Part shown: piece by piece, positions 1 to 14,399 of the stretch
How positions within the stretch are numbered: position 1 is the first letter of the stretch
Layout of the letters: every line of letters starts with the position of its first letter
Source of the DNA: Chamaea fasciata
Taxonomy: Eukaryota > Chordata > Aves > Passeriformes > Sylviidae
Assembly (NCBI GenBank): GCA_029207755.1
Contig: JARCOQ010000003.1
Location: 3,114,259 to 3,178,258 of the forward strand
DNA length: 64,000 nucleotides
Reading direction: 5' to 3'
Made by a program: the position numbers and the translations under genes
The notes under the pieces: generated by a model
Databases searched by the model: none
Told to the model about the DNA's origin: nothing
The model's input: the letters and a program-made list of their open reading frames with translations, nothing else

Positions 1-2589
1 GGCTGGAATTAGAAGTTTGCCACAGACCAGTCAGTGAAGAGAGCATTTGTTTTCTGCAGATTGAAAGCATTTAAACAAAAATTTTTTTGTCATATTTTGA
101 ATGCCTTTCCAGTATGCACTGGTTGCATACCTCAGTGCTCTGCCGTAACGAAAAAAAAATGTTGATTTTCACATGTGGACTGCCCTGGTGTTGGGGCTCC
201 CCAGGCTGATGCACAGAACCCCTGTTGATGGTGGTGGAGTCACAGGAATGGGGTGATGATGTGACATGTGCCAGGAAATAAATCTGTGAAAAGGCACATG
301 TCTTTAAAAATACCACAGTCCCTTTACCATGACTCTTTTCATTGGGTCGTTTTAATTTTTTTTTTTTAAAGTAATGAAATAATCCACACAGAGCATTTTC
401 CCCCCCCCTTTTTTTTTTTTTTCCCATACGATAACTTTGCTTGTGCATCACCAGTGTTGCCTTCTAGGACCATCTTTTTGCCTCAGTCAGGTTGTGGAGA
501 GAGGGAGCCCTTACCCTGTTGCAAAATAAAAATAATTCTGTGGAAGGTATGAAGATAGAAGAGTTCAGATGTCATTAGTCCAAATGAGCCATTCAGGTCT
601 CTGTCCTCTCAGCTGTTTAACCCCATGGCAGTTCAGGGTTTCCAAGCACAGTAATATGAACAAGAAAGGGCCACTTGTATGATGCCTGTATGGACGTGGT
701 GGAGACCTGAACAGGTACAGGTTAATAAGGTGCTTTTCCCAGGTGATAAAAACAATGAATTGAAACATTCAGGTGTCATCCAATCACTTTTACCTCAGCT
801 GAGGGCCAGGCAGGCTGTATTGAACAATCTATATGGTTTTCTTGTTTACTACATCCCAGCTGAATCCCTTCCCATTAAGAGCTAATGGTGAATAATTACT
901 GGTGGTAGTCTATGAAGAAGAGAGAGCAATTCTAATCAAGGGCTGCATTAGGTGTCAGATGCTTGTTTATGTTGCAGAAAAGCCTTGCTGCACTCGGATA
1001 GATGTTTGTATACTTGCAGAATAATGTGCTATATAACCTCCCTATATGTGCATGTCTAGACGTGACTGTCTCTCTAAATAGTGCTGCATGAAAATGATCC
1101 GAAAAAGAAAAAAAAAATTGAGAATTCAAGTCCTTAAAGCTCCAGCCTTTATTAGGTGTTTCCATTCTGCTTTTCTTTCCAAATACCCTCGTGCTATCTA
1201 GGGCACAGCCCAGACAATGCTGGAGCAGCTAGTCAATATTTTATCTTGCCCTCATTCTTCCCTGCTTCGTTTGTTGAGCTGTATTCAACCCGTGCTTGAA
1301 GATGGAATTAATAATTACTGCTGGGCTTTCCTATGGCACTTACTGCTGAAATACCCAAGTCCTTCCCTGACCTCCACGTGCTAATATATGCACACAAGGT
1401 GGTGGGTCTGCACAGTATTTTTTGCAGTTACCCTGCAAAGAGAAATGAAAGTTTTGTCATAGAGGTGACTCCAGCACAGTCACAAATTTTGGGCTGGTCT
1501 GGGACTGTGAGGTGACTCAGAGTTACAGCAATTTATTCTCATTTAGAGTCCAATGGTCACTGAAACTTCACGTTTCATGGAAACTCCCAAATTTTGAGTG
1601 CCTTGGTGGCTTACGTTGCCGATGTCCGCTGTGGGGTGCGCAGGAGAGAAGCGAGAAATCAGTAACTTATGGTGAAAGTTTTGGGCTCAATGATTTACTC
1701 AGTAGCTCTCAATCAGTCCAAGGAGGCAGCAGAGCTGAATCCTCTTCTGCAGTGCAGCATCTGGCTGTATGAGCCAGGACTTGCTTCCTGCCTTAGTCAT
1801 TCAACTTTGTCAATGTTTCTAACCTGTAGAAATAGATCTTTTATTTTATAACGCCCCGTTCTTGTCACAGACATAATTGTCATTGGGGTGCTGGAGGCAT
1901 TGAGCCCTACCAAAAATGGTAGCATGAGCTGGTGGCTGAGCTATAATGAAATGCATTAAAAACTAGGGTGCAAACAACTCTACTAATATGGTCTCCTAAC
2001 TCTTGAGTTCTTGATTTTATATTCTTGGCTTCTTTAAATGTTAGTCTTGTATATAATTTCCTAGGCTTGCAAAGGAACCTCAAAACAAACACCAACCAAA
2101 CACATTGGAAAAAATTATCAAATAATGTAGCCAAAAAAACTTTCCCTTATCTTATTCTTGGGGTCAGATGAAGTGGACTTTGCTGAAACCTTGTAAGAAA
2201 GACATTTCAAAAAGGCTCTAAGACCAGCCTGAAAATGAGTGTGGAAAATCAGAGATGGACTTGGGATAGGAAGGCTTGGCCGCCTTGCTGTGTGTGGCAC
2301 GGCCAGCTCAGAGCACAGACTCAGAGAAATAATTTATTATTCTTTTAGTCCCCTCACAACTCTCCTCCAGCAGGAAATTTCCCTTCTGCCTCCACTCCTT
2401 TGCTCATGGGCGAGAGTAGTGGTAGAGCTTTTGCTGCAGTAGTTGCAAGGGGCGGGGGAGGAGGAGCTTTTCCGTGGTGGGGACAGGAGGATTCTGCCCT
2501 TCTCACGGGGCAATGCTCCCCAGAACCCCGGGATGAATGGGGAGCACCACCGGGAAGGGTGTCCTCTCCATCTGCTCTCCTCCTGGCCT

Positions 2590-2690
2590 GCAGATGGTGG
2601 GGTTGTGGACGGAGCAGATGGGGGAACGCAGGCTGGGGGATGCAGATGGAGAGGTGCAGATGGGACCAGATGCAGATGGGGCAGATGCAG
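2590..2690 (+). repeat. Irregular array of CAGATG-containing units
   Basis: CAGATG occurs seven times in about 100 bp (near 2591, 2615, 2643, 2657, 2668, 2673 and 2682), mostly as GCAGATGG with spacings that are often small multiples of 5-14 bp. It is a short degenerate minisatellite. CAGATG is also an E-box core (CANNTG), so the array would offer many bHLH sites if accessible. Stop codons are rare in the repeat, which explains the long overlapping open frames on both strands here. Confidence 0.6.
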
Positions 2691-3689
2691 AAAAGCCCCT
2701 CCACGAAGGGGCAGGGCAAAGAGGAATGGCTGCACAACTCTCCCCCTTTTGGGAAGCAGCCCCAGGCCCCTCTTTTTCCCTCAGTGGTTTTTATATCATA
2801 GCATGCCAGGGGTTTGGTGCATCTAAAACACACCCAAACAACCCCAAATCCAACTGATGATGTTGTCTGGTGTTCCCCATGTGTTGAGCCCCATTCCAGG
2901 CCCCCGGAGGGGATGGAACAGCTCCTTCCTGGGGCTGGGCATTTAGCCCAGGCATCATCTTTGCTCAATTCCTTCACTGAGGGTGATATTCACCCTGAGC
3001 AAAAGGCCAGCACATGACCAGTGCACCACTTTAGTCCCACTTAAGGACTATTTTTAGGGTGTAAGTGGGGGAGGAGGCCAGCAGGGGAGGGAGCATAGCA
3101 AAAGCAGGTGCTGGTCCTATATGCAGGGTTGGATTTTTCACCCCTGTTGCCTACCGAATTGTAGGCTACAATAAATAGGTGTTTGGGTTTGCCAGGCACA
3201 TGGTACTCAGGGCATTTTAGCCCTTGGAGAATAAAATATCTGCTTGTTTTCAGATGTATCTGTTGCTGCTTTTTGTTGCAGTAAACAGATTAAATGAGAA
3301 AAGGTCAAGATGCAATTTGAATCTGTGTAAGAACATAACAAATACTTTTCTCAGTAATCAGATATAGTAAATACAAGTACTTATTTACTTGTAAATGTTA
3401 AAACATTCACAAATTATCCTCTCAACTTCAGCAATACGAACGTAGCCATCAGATTTTGGAGAAAATTTGCTTTTCTCCTCTGTGTGATTCTAGAACATGT
3501 ATACAGTTGTTATTTAAACACTGCTTTGTTAATGGGAATACATGCAAAAGCAGGGAAAAAAATAAGAATAAGAAAGAATATATGTTTTGGGTTTGACAAA
3601 TAAATATTGCTTGATGTTCCAGAGAATAAGACAGTAGGTGTTTGCAGTATGAAAATCATCCCTCTCCAAGAAAACGCCCTCAGAGCACC

Positions 3690-4110
3690 GAGAAAACTGT
3701 TTTAAAAAGTATCTTGCTGGGTGAATTGTTACATCGTTTGAGCAGTTCCCAATGTGTGGGGTAAATTAGCTGCTCTAAACCTACCATGTGTCGGATTTTT
3801 CAAGCAGATTTTTGCATTTATGTTTTCACTAAGTCTTAGCTAATTGTTATGCCTTTCACCTTGAATGCCAATTGTAATAATAATATTACATCTGTAGTCT
3901 ATTTCTCTGTTCTTAAATTACAGCAATCAGGAATGCTCGCTAGGTGAAATCCCGTGTAAGTTTCTCATAAGGAAATATTGAAATCAGATGAAAAAATAAT
4001 GTTTAGCTTGCATATTGCCTTAGACAGCCCTGGAGAGCTGCCAGGCAGTCAAGGTATTATTAGAAAAGCTGAGCAAATAGCTTACAGGGGGAAGAGCTGT
4101 GAGTGCAGAG
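3690..4110. promoter_or_regulatory. Candidate conserved non-coding element, intronic
   Basis: This is moderately AT-rich, non-repetitive sequence with clustered homeodomain-like cores (TAATTG, TAATAATAATATTA, CTAATTG) and no simple repeats or transposon signature. MEIS1 introns in vertebrates are known to carry deeply conserved enhancers, so this texture is suggestive. Conservation itself cannot be tested here. Confidence 0.3.
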
Positions 4111-7100
4111 CCATCAGGTACCGTCGGATCGCCGGATTTTTAGGCTGGAATTTCCTTTTGTTTAGTTCAGCAAAACCACTTAAAAGTACAGCACAGTGGT
4201 TCAAACATGTGGGGTTTGGGTTTGGTTAGTCCATTTAAGGAGTAGTGGTACCAGTTTTGCCGTGGGTGTTTTTCCAAAGGGGTCAGGTGCTCAGGGGAGG
4301 TGAGTAAAGAGTTTTCTTGGGGAAATGCTCCCCTTGGCCTCCAGGACTTCAGGGGGAGGAGAAGATGGAGACCAACAGACCCTGGGTTTCTTGTTCAGTC
4401 CAGGCTTGTCAGTCTCCACACCCCCAAAACTACCCCAAAACAAGGGTTGTTGTTTTTTTGCTCCCATTCAGGAGCACCGAGGAAAAGGATGTTTCTAACC
4501 ATTGCTCTGACAGCCCCTGGATTCAGACTGGGAAAAACCAGCAAAGGAAACACCATTTATTTCAAAACCAGTGGTGAAATCATTCTGCCCAAGCGAACAG
4601 ACTAATTAGTGACACCCTTGAGCACGGAGCAAAAAGAGCCCCAAAACCTGGTATCATTTAATTATTTATTATTTAGTCACATCGGTGCTTTGTTGAGAGG
4701 AAGTAAGGTCGGTTCCCCACTGCAGAGCATCAGACAGTGCAAACAGAGTTTACCTGCCAACAGTCCTGACTAGCAAAAGGTTAATATGCAGCCAAGAAAA
4801 AAACCTCTTTTCCCTCTTCTGGGATGGTCTTGTACTCAACAAACTTTTTTTTTCAGTTGGTGCATTAATGTTCTGTAACGAATGTGATGTCAGGTGCCGG
4901 GGAAATAAGATGAAATAGCACCGGGGAAACATTTGCCTCTTGCTCTTTTCTCCTCTCCTGCTCCAGCTTTGCTCTGCAGGATCAGGGTAGGGGTCAGAAT
5001 GCTTTGCTTGCTTCTTCTTGTGAAAAAATACTGAGATTCAGGAGTGCACCATCTCAAAACAAGAGCTTGGCTTTGAAAAAATGCCCATTCAGGACACGAT
5101 TGTGTTGTGGAAATGCTGCATTGGAAACAAAGGGAGAGCTCTTGGTTTCTTTTTAGTGCAAGAGATATCCTTGATATATACTTTAAAAAATTTACATTCC
5201 CTTAATATATTAAAAAAAAAAAAAAAAAAAGAAGGGGAGAGTAATGGCTTGTCATTGCTTTGCAAGTCAGGCTTTGGTCTATTTTTGTCATAGCTATCTG
5301 AAGTGTGTTTACATATAGTTTGCCTTTCTGGTATTTTGTGCTTGCACAGACCTGATCTCCACCTATTTTGTGTCAACAGTTGCTGAGATTGGTGTAGAGT
5401 GATTAACCATCACGAGCTGAAACACCAACACGTGGGGAGAGGTGCCCTCAGAGACCCTCTCCTGCACTCAAATCAAACTCTTGCTCCAGGCTGCACCTGC
5501 CTAAAACAAACTGCCTGGTTCAAAACTCAGCCTGGAAGAGTCAAAATGTTGCCTTTTCCTTGGTTCAATCAATTTTCTCTTCTCAAAAATGAGACACAGC
5601 CAGAGGGGCAGGGTGAGGACATGCTTTCCAGGGCGTGTGTTTCATGTTTTTGAGGGTGCCCTGCCTACCCTGGAATGGTTTTGGTGTAAGTGATGCAAGG
5701 CTGGCTACACCAGCCATAGCACCAACCAGGATTCTGCCTTTCCTCTGGCTTTTCAAAAACAACAGAAATGGCAGCAGATGCTGAAAAAATATTGCTTCCA
5801 CAGTTGTTCAGTGAAATCTAGGTCATGTAACAGTTTCATGGGTTACTTTTTTTTTCCCCCCTGCCCTGGCACTGTAATCCGTGTGTCTTTTTTGGCTACC
5901 AATAGCTGCTTTTGAATTCAGATTTATTCCAGAGATATCTGACTTCCCACCTGGTTTATAAAAGTGGTTTGTACCATCGGGGGGTTGATCCCTAGCCTTT
6001 CTCTGTCCCCTGGTCTCACAAATTCTTTTAATCTTTGACATTCCTCTGACTTCCCTGTGTGTGTTTTGTTGGTGTTGTTTTCCAAGGGTGTCTTTTCTTC
6101 TGCCCTGAATATAATGCTGTCAGTAGTAGGATTATAAGCCAAATTAATCACTTCACTTAATGGGAAATTATGTTTAGATAAAGTAGATTACAAAGTAGGC
6201 CATTAGTAGTGGTTAGAAAACAATGTTTTGAAGTGGAATGTCTTGGGGCACTGAGAGTTTGTTCAGAAGTGTGGGGTTGTTTTTCAGGTTGGCTGTGACT
6301 CAGAGATGTATCTTTTGTGGTTTCTGGGGAGAGGGGGGGAAAAGAAAAGGGAAAAAGAATTCAAACCAGTTTTTCAGGTGCCCACATCACACAAAATACA
6401 TCAATGTGCCTGGATCTGTTGTCTTCATTGTGGTGGGGAAGACACAACCACAGGAATAAAGCTTCCCTCAAACACCCCAAACCAGTGTCTTGGGCTATAG
6501 AGCCCAAGATGTCAAAGCCTGTTTCATGTGCAGAGCACAGGTCCCATATAGGTATATTCAGTATGTTTTTTCTTTGAGGGTCCTGAGAGTGTTTTCTCTC
6601 AAAGACACTTGTCAAGAGTTTTGGTTTGGCCACCCTGGGCTTGCTTCTCCTTTTCCTGCAGGCTGCAGGAGCTGGTGTGGGGTGTGGAGTTATTCCATGC
6701 TCCCTCGTTGCCTTTTGGGGATGAGGAGGACGAAGGGATTCATCCAGGAGCACAGACAGGTCCTTTCTTACACTCCTCAGTGAGAGGAGACATATTTAAA
6801 CCAGCAGCCAGATGTGGGAGCAGCCTCTCTTCCTTTGCTTGGGCTGGAGGGCGAGGCACAGCTTCCACTTCCCATGCTGTATGTGGGGTGGGGAGGGAGG
6901 GGACGGAGGAAAAGCTGTTTGGACAAGGCTCGCAACCTGCTGCATGGAAAAACCTTGGACCTCAAGGAGGACCCCCTGTGATTAGAGCGCTTGTATGGCA
7001 TGAGAAAGCTCAGAGATCCCGCAGGCGCTTCTCACAAGCTCCGCATTCCCCTAAAGGAGAGGTTATGCTGAGTAGATAGAGGACATTAAATTGCTGAAAT

Positions 7101-8310
7101 GGGGAGGAATGTTTTCAAAGAAATAGCCAGTATTTTACTGCCAGCTCTCACCCGTTCCCAGCTTAATCCCTGCCATCAAGTGGGGCTTGGTGTGTTGGTT
7201 TGACGTGATCTGCTGGAGAAAAGCTGCTGAGTTGCACTGCTGGCGTGCACCTCATCAGGACCCAAGCTGCAGAGTCCAGAGAAGCTCTCCTGAAGGATCA
7301 GATGGGAAGTTGGTGTTCAGACCCTTCTCAGAGCTGTGACAAAAACACTGAGCTGGGAGATGTGCATCTCTCAGAGAGCCTGCACACCCTCTGCTACAAG
7401 TGTTTTTGTGGGAGGCAGGATTTTGTCTGCCAGCACTTCGTGTACCCAGCCCACAGCGCTTCATGGGGGCCAGTGCTGTCCCAGGCAGGAGTGAGAGCAG
7501 CCTTAGTGCTGCTCTACTACATGAATCCTTGCCATATTCCTTAAAGGCTAATTGTGGCACATGGAGATCAGCAGAGTACAGCTGCGCTGGGATTTAGGAG
7601 CAGGGAAGAGACGGGAGGTCAGCTCCGCTGGCGCTCTGCCATGTAAAGATTTCCCCTTACATCATCTGGCTGCTGAGGGCGAGTTTACATCTGCCTTGCA
7701 CCCCCAGGGAGTTGTGGTGTCAGGGAATGAGGTTGCTGAGAGTTCTCCCCAGCGCAGCCAAGACCTGCAACGCTGCTCTGACTCCCTGGCATCGTCGGGG
7801 AGACGCCTGGATACCGGATCCGGATTTTCGCTGGAAATGTTCCATGCTGGCTGGGCTTTTTTTTTGTGGGGAATATAGGGATGGGAGGGGAGGAGGAGGA
7901 GAAGGAGAGCTTACCGGGAAGGCCAACAGCATCTCACCTGTGATGCAGAAGAGCACAGGGGATGGGCAGAGCAGGAAGGTTCATCTCCAGGGAGCTCTTC
8001 CCCAGGCACAGTGGCTCTTCACTCCTCCCCGCCAAGTCACTTCCACAATTTTCATTCAGAACCAGCCGAATACATTGAAATAGACCTTAGCTCCATCCTG
8101 ATGGAGAACAGGCAAAATAAGCTAAGAAACCCACAATGAGCCCTGCAGAGAGATGGAGCTAAGGGAGCTTTGGGGCCAAGGGAGAAGCAGGGCCGGGAGC
8201 TCGAGAGTCCCAGCTCAATAGAAAGCCACCAACCATCCCTTCTGTGTCCAGAGGACACCACCAGGCTCACTGCTACCCCAAGGCTGTATTTTGTCCCACG
8301 GGGCCGGTAT

Positions 8311-8420
8311 TGATAGGACAAAGAGAGGTGGCTTTAAATTGATGGAGATTCGGGTTAGATTAGGTATTGGGAAGAAATTCTTCCCAGCGAGGGTGGCGAG
8401 GCACCGTCAGAGTTGCCAAG
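8311..8420 (+). mobile_element. CR1 LINE fragment
   Basis: The stretch starting GATAGGACAAAGAG, followed by GGTTAGATTAGGTATTGGG, AAGAAATTCTTCCC and GAGGGTGGCGAGGCACC, follows the order of the conserved 3' untranslated part of avian CR1 LINEs. Only about 110 bp is recognisable; the terminal part is missing or too diverged. It lies in the sense orientation within the MEIS1 intron. Confidence 0.8.
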
Positions 8421-11400
8421 CTCCCAAGTTTAAGTGCTGGGGAGAAGGGGAGGTGGCTAAAGGTGGAGCTGGTGCATGCTGGGCCAGCCAAAAATGTAGG
8501 GCAAGGCCAGCTCTCTTACGAGGAGCACATACCTGATCTCATCTCTCTGCTTTCTATTTTTGCCCTGGATGTGCTCGCTGCATTAGCAGACTTGGCTTGG
8601 GGAGAGATTCGATAGCACTCTCCTGCTTGAAAGCAAACTTTTCTGAATGCACAACGTGAATCCATTGGTGGGGTCACATAGTAATGCTTGAAGTCAGAAG
8701 CTATTTTTGAAACTAAATTGCGGAGCCACACATGGCTTTCATTAGTGCTTTACATCAAATTTGTCAGCTAATTAGTGGTTTTTCATCACTAGTTTTTTGC
8801 ATAGTATTTTATTTAATTCGCTCTCCAGTATTGTCTCGCGACGCCCCTCAGCCCCACATACAGTCCTTGACACTGGTGGTGCCGTGCCAGCAGAGCAGGG
8901 AGGAAGAGGAGAGCTTGCAGGAGATCTTTCTGATGCTCCTGATGGATGGGGCTCTCTGCCTTTGGAGTGTATTCCAATATTACGTGTCTGGAGTGGGCGG
9001 CGAGCAGCCCTTGTACTCTCTTCCCTCCCTACCTCCATTTAGTGTTGTGAGTGATGTATTGCAGTCCTGAACTGTCTTTGGTGAGGAGGAGGAGGAGGAG
9101 GAGAAACCGAGAAAAGTTGCCAAACATGATTTCATAAGGTTTGACTTTAAATTGAACAAAGTTTCTCGAGTGTCTTGGATTTTTTTTTTTTTTCTTTACA
9201 AATAAAGGGAGTACAGAGAGCATGGATTGCTAATGACTGGTAGTTACGGGTCATTAAGCTCACTAACTGACTTCAGGATCAGAACTTTCTAATAACAGCA
9301 GTAAGCACTCTTTTAACATTTATTTCTCATTTTAGGGATGGGGAGATGTGATTACCATTCGAAAGCCTGCAGTTATTTTTTCTGTTCATAATTACAGAGG
9401 CAGCTTGCTATTTTCAAGGCTGTTTTTAAAACATTTGAAAGTATTCGGTCAAGTAAGTTCTGTGTTGGTGTGTGTTCTTTTCTTTGACTGACTCTTTAAA
9501 AAACCTCTGGAAAACAAACACAGAGGAAAAAAAATGAAAATATGTTAAAATAAGGAATAAAGCAGTTACTGAAGTGTAATAATCTTGGTTTATAGCACAC
9601 TTTCCATTTAAATTGGTTTTATTAGAGATAAACCCGTTAAGCGTTGAGGAATTAAGTGCTGAATAGGGAATGTTGTTTTGCTGCTGCATAAGTGGAGGAT
9701 CCCACTATGCAGAGAAGAGTGCAACTGGTTTTACAAGTGAATTATTTGCCGGCTTGGAGTGCTGCGTTTGCCTTGGCATCCGTTATAAAAATGATGATTT
9801 GTTTGTTGTCGAGAGGGACACTGTTTTCCTTCAGAGGGGCATGAGAGGTTTCAGCTCTGGGGTTTGTAGGTAATGTGGGTTTTCTCATTCTTCTTACGCC
9901 TGGCTTGCCAGGAGGAGCTCAAGGAGAAAATGAGGCAGGGAGATTTTCGGGAATTTCTTGGCTCTGCTAGTGAAACACAGAGCTTTGGGACAAACATTGA
10001 GAGGGAGCAGCCTGTGACTCCAAGTAGCAGAAGTCAGTAATGGTGTGAAACTCTCCTCATTTCAGGAGAGCTGGGGGGCAGAGAAAAATTCAATAGAGCG
10101 CCAAGTCTCAGCATCTCCTTTCAGACAGCTGGTCCTGGAAAATTTCATTCCAAGGCTGCAAATTGGGAAGTCCCCGCAATCGCTCTGTCGATTCTTGAGC
10201 AAAGGTGACTTTGGAAATTCGTGACAGCAGAGGAAGGTCTTGTTTTATTCACTCAACAGAAGTGAAATACAAGGGGAAGGGAGAAAGAACAGATCTGTGC
10301 GGGAAATGTCACTCGGGCTGTAACCTGAGCCCCCAGCGAGCTGTGCCTTTCCGAGAGTTTGGTGACCCTCTGAAAATCCTCGCTCTCTGGCTGCTATTAT
10401 TGTAGCCAATTTCCAACTAAAATAAGTCTTTTGTCATCACCGGCCATGCAGCCTCTTGCTGAGAAGAAACAAAACTTGTGCGTGGCAGCCAGGGCGGCCA
10501 AGCTGAAGGTCAGAGTGCAGGGGCAGATTGCTGCATCCCCGGGGCTGTGGCTGGAGCTCACCCCTGGGACCGGCCATGCACCAACCAGGGAAGTCTGCCC
10601 GTGACCTCTGGAGACAGACCCCAGGCCAGAAGCCTAAGAGAAAACATCCTAGTAAAATGCAAATGGGAGAAAAGAGGGTTTCCTCCTCCTCTTTGGGGTT
10701 ACGCAGGTGGAGTTGCTTGGGTTTTTCCTTGCTTTTGTGGCAGAAAGTGCAACCCCGTGTGTCTGAAAAGAACGAGGAAAAGTTAGCTTGGAAAAGTTAG
10801 GAAATACTTCGAAGTTCTGTGTTTGCCCAACTGTTCAAATGTTTTCTCCGTGCCAGATCCTTCCCCTTACTAAACAAAAAAAAAAAAAGGCAGCCCAAGG
10901 CATCACTTTGCTGAGTGCAACTTGTACACTGAGGGATATTGTGTTGTTTCGCCACTATTGATCCAACTCTTTTGAGGCAAAAAACTCAAACCAAAAAAAA
11001 AACACCCAACCCTTCCTCATCAGAGCAAAGATACCACAACTCAGAGCACTGGTGTGGGGAAAAATACTTCATGCAAGCCTTTGAGCCTGATTTGGTCTTT
11101 ATTCACGTAAGTAAGGCTATACATCTCTCTCAAGTTTTTATGCTAAATTGTATTTTGGTAATACTCCCTTTCAGTAGTAGTTAGTATGAAAATATCTTTT
11201 TTAGGTCCCGATTTCTCTGAATATTTAAAGATTAGAGTGATTTTTAGAGTATCTTCCTCTTAAGATAGGTGAATATGAGCATTTTGGGAAAAGGGGAAGG
11301 GAGATTATTCCTGTTAGTTTTTCTGTTCCATTGTTTTTTGCTGACGTTCAAATCAGCCTGGCACTTTGGAAATTCAAAGAGTGATCAAAAGATCCTGGCC

Positions 11401-14399
11401 CTTCTCTCGAACAAAAAAAACTGGGAGTATGAAGAAATTAACCACATGCCCGTGTATTTCTGCAGCCAGAGCTAACTCCCAGTTTTGCTTGCAGAGAGTT
11501 CTCAAATGTGATTTATAAACATCACAGCCTGCATTGTGCTCTCTCAAGGCAAGCTAATTGTTTTAATCTGATAGGTTCTTACGAATTCCAGGTTTGGGAT
11601 GCAGGAAGAAACTTGAAAGTGAATACTTTCTTCTTTTCTTTTTTTTTTTTTTTCTTTTTCCTTTTTTTTTTTTTTTTAATGCGTAGTGGTTTGGAGTCTT
11701 CTATAATGCAAAGTAAAGCGTTGTGTTACAAAGGCAGGGAGGATGGGACAGAAGGTTAAAGGGCATCCTGGAAACAAACAGCTGGACCAGTTTATTTAAA
11801 CAGATACAAGGATGGGGAGCTGACCTCCGTTTGACTTCTAGTGGGAGGAGCGAGAATGTCATTTTATTACTTTGCCCAGAAGGAAAATGTTCTTGTGTCT
11901 GAATTCCCCCCAAAGACATCCAAACGCGGAGCTGTTTGGCAGAATTGCTACTTATAGAAAATACTTAACACAAATGCGTAGGAAGGAGATAACTGTTAAG
12001 TACCTGTGTGTAAAGTGTTCTTAAAGCAGGTAGCGTGGGACAAACAGGTGAGATTATGTTTTACCATAGGCACAACTTGTGGGTAGTTATTGGTAAACTC
12101 TAGATGCATAGTTTATTCTAGTATATTAGTATATAAACAATACTGTATATAGTACAGTTTATTATTTTGAGGCGCTGCCCCTTCATCTTTAAAGTACTTG
12201 TAGTTTGGAGAAGGAAGAAAAAGTGAAGTTGAGGTTGTACATGCCGGCTGTTGCTCAGCATTTATTTGGGACAGAAGTTGTTTTGGTGACCACTCTCACA
12301 GCTACCCCTCTCCTCCTGCCACACTCCCACGTCCTAGCAGTGGGGCAGGAGAAGGATGGGAGTAAACACAGCAAGAGCCTTGCCAGACTCACAAAAAAAA
12401 AAAAAAAAAGGGCTGAGGTTTTGTGGTGTTGTTTTACTTCGAACGGTTACTGTGAAAATTGCTTTCTGCAAATGCAGATTACAGATATTAAACAATTTTC
12501 TAATTGGTCATGGAGCTAAGGCAGCTAATGGGGGAAAAAAACGGGGGGTTTTTTTTTAATTGCTTATTTCACTTGGTGTTTGTGCTACACCTGTGCTTAT
12601 AATGAGAAAGGAGAATTAATCTAACCTTCTGCTCACATGATTCTAATTTTCATGGTTTGTACAAGATAATGATAAACTGATTTGCAACACTGTTTGCTCG
12701 AGTCGAGAGGGGGTGTTTATTGGAAATGTGTAGAAAAATTGATCCAATACTGTTGCTGACAAAACATGACCTATTTCAGGTGTAAGGTTTCTAGACTGGC
12801 ACCCGGGTTTGGTACCATTGAGCCCCTTTCCTTCAAGACAGGTTGGATAAAGACTCAACAACATCTTGATTAATTTTTGCGGGAGTTTGGGTAAAGGGTG
12901 TCAGTGGGGAATGGGAGATAGGAGGAGTCTGAAGTCACTGTGCTGGTCTTTGATGAGGGCAAAAGGAACAGCATGGGGCAGTGGTTTGCTATTCTTCTCC
13001 CCTCCGGTGTAGGCAAATGGGTGGGCAGAGCTGATTCCCGTGGAAAGGTCCTGGTGGCTTTATCTCTGTGGTAGGAGAGCTCCTGCTAAGCCACCCCAAG
13101 CAAAGGCAATGGAAACAAGCATCAAGTATTCCTTTGTGGACTCTCCTGTCCCCTTTTACAGGAGTGCTGTGACTTAGCCCACATCCACACTTCTTCCTTT
13201 ACTAGTAAATGTTCGGGCACGCGTATTTTCATTATTCCTTTTCTCTCTCACAAAGAGCACAAAGTCTGGTTATGTAGCTTTGTGGCGACTGAGTCTCAGT
13301 GGAGATTTTTTCCCAAATGGATTTTAAGTAAACTTTTCTGCTGAGTGAGGTCTCAAGAGAGATTCTTCAAATGGTGTTAATTCAGACACGTTCCCTGCCA
13401 TGGTTCCCAGCCTCCTGATTTCAGCACCATGATGAGACCAGGGTACTTGTGATCTGTCTCCTTAGTCAGTTTTGCTCCAAATTATTTTGAATATTTCCAA
13501 ATAAGCATTGCAGGACTAACTGAGGCGAAGAGCTACAAAAAACACAAGGAGTGGGGTTGCAGACAGCTATTTTTACAAATGACTGTGCCTCCTTTTTTTT
13601 TTTGGTTATTTCCAAAGATCTTTTCATTGTTCGGGGGGGGGGAATTTTCAGTAGTCCAGTAATTACAGTTTAACAAGATGTTTGCTGTAAATGGTCAGGC
13701 CTAGCTGGAGAAAACAGGATTATAAATTCAATTACTGTAAAGCTATGACCTCGCCTTGACCCCCTCAGACTTTGCATAAAGAGAGGGAGGGGGGGAAAAA
13801 GCCCACCAAGAAATGGCTAGGAGGAATGCATGGCTCTGAAGTCCCCAGCAGTGTGACTTAGTGGTGATAAAAGTCCAGACGTTCCCTCATTTGATGGGGT
13901 TCTGCCATCACAGTTCATTATCTTAATAGTGGGCATTAAAAGGGAATTAGGTTTGCAAGAGGTAGGGACAGGTTTTGATAAAGAAAAAAAAAAAGTGGAA
14001 AAAGAAGTCAAAGGACATAAGGCAGAAATGACACTAATGAGGGGGGAGGTAGCAGATGCCCTCACGAGCATCTCGCCGGCTTCACACGTTTTTTGTTTTT
14101 TTGGTGCCCCATTCTGCATTGAGAAAAGCGTTGCTGGCATTGTTTCCTGAAAACTCGGCTAATTCCCCCATGAAAGGATGAAATGGAAGTGTCCGACTGT
14201 GGTCAAAAGCAGGCGAACATAAATCAGCTTGGAAACCCCAAGGTTGTGCTCTCAAAGGTCATCAGGGTTAGAGGTTTTAGCAGTATTTGCATCCCCATGC
14301 AGCCTGATGGAGAGCGCCACGGTAGGGCCAGAGGGCTTGGGGATGGGTGGAAGACATCCCTTCCCTAACCATTTGCTTTCCTTCTTTTTTTTCTTGCAG

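Larger units (their letters stand above)
1..14399 (+). other. MEIS1: MEIS1 intron upstream of the homeodomain-end exon
   Basis: This is intronic DNA ending in a pyrimidine tract and TTGCAG acceptor at 14394-14399. I found no MEIS1 exon in it; the preceding homeodomain exon, which should end with the codons for VNNW, was not seen. The open frames of 60-207 codons do not resemble known proteins and often overlap on both strands. It holds poly(A) and poly(T) runs (about 5210-5230, 9180-9194, 11640-11678, 12390-12408), a CAGATG-rich array at 2590-2690, a CR1 fragment at 8311-8420 and AT-rich unique stretches that look like candidate conserved elements. By the usual vertebrate exon count it is probably intron 9, but this is an inference. 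Confidence 0.85.

Noticed and set aside
2337..2977. Overlapping 106-207-codon frames on both strands
   Set aside because: They result from the CAGATG array and GC-rich flanks lacking stop codons; none looks like a protein family.
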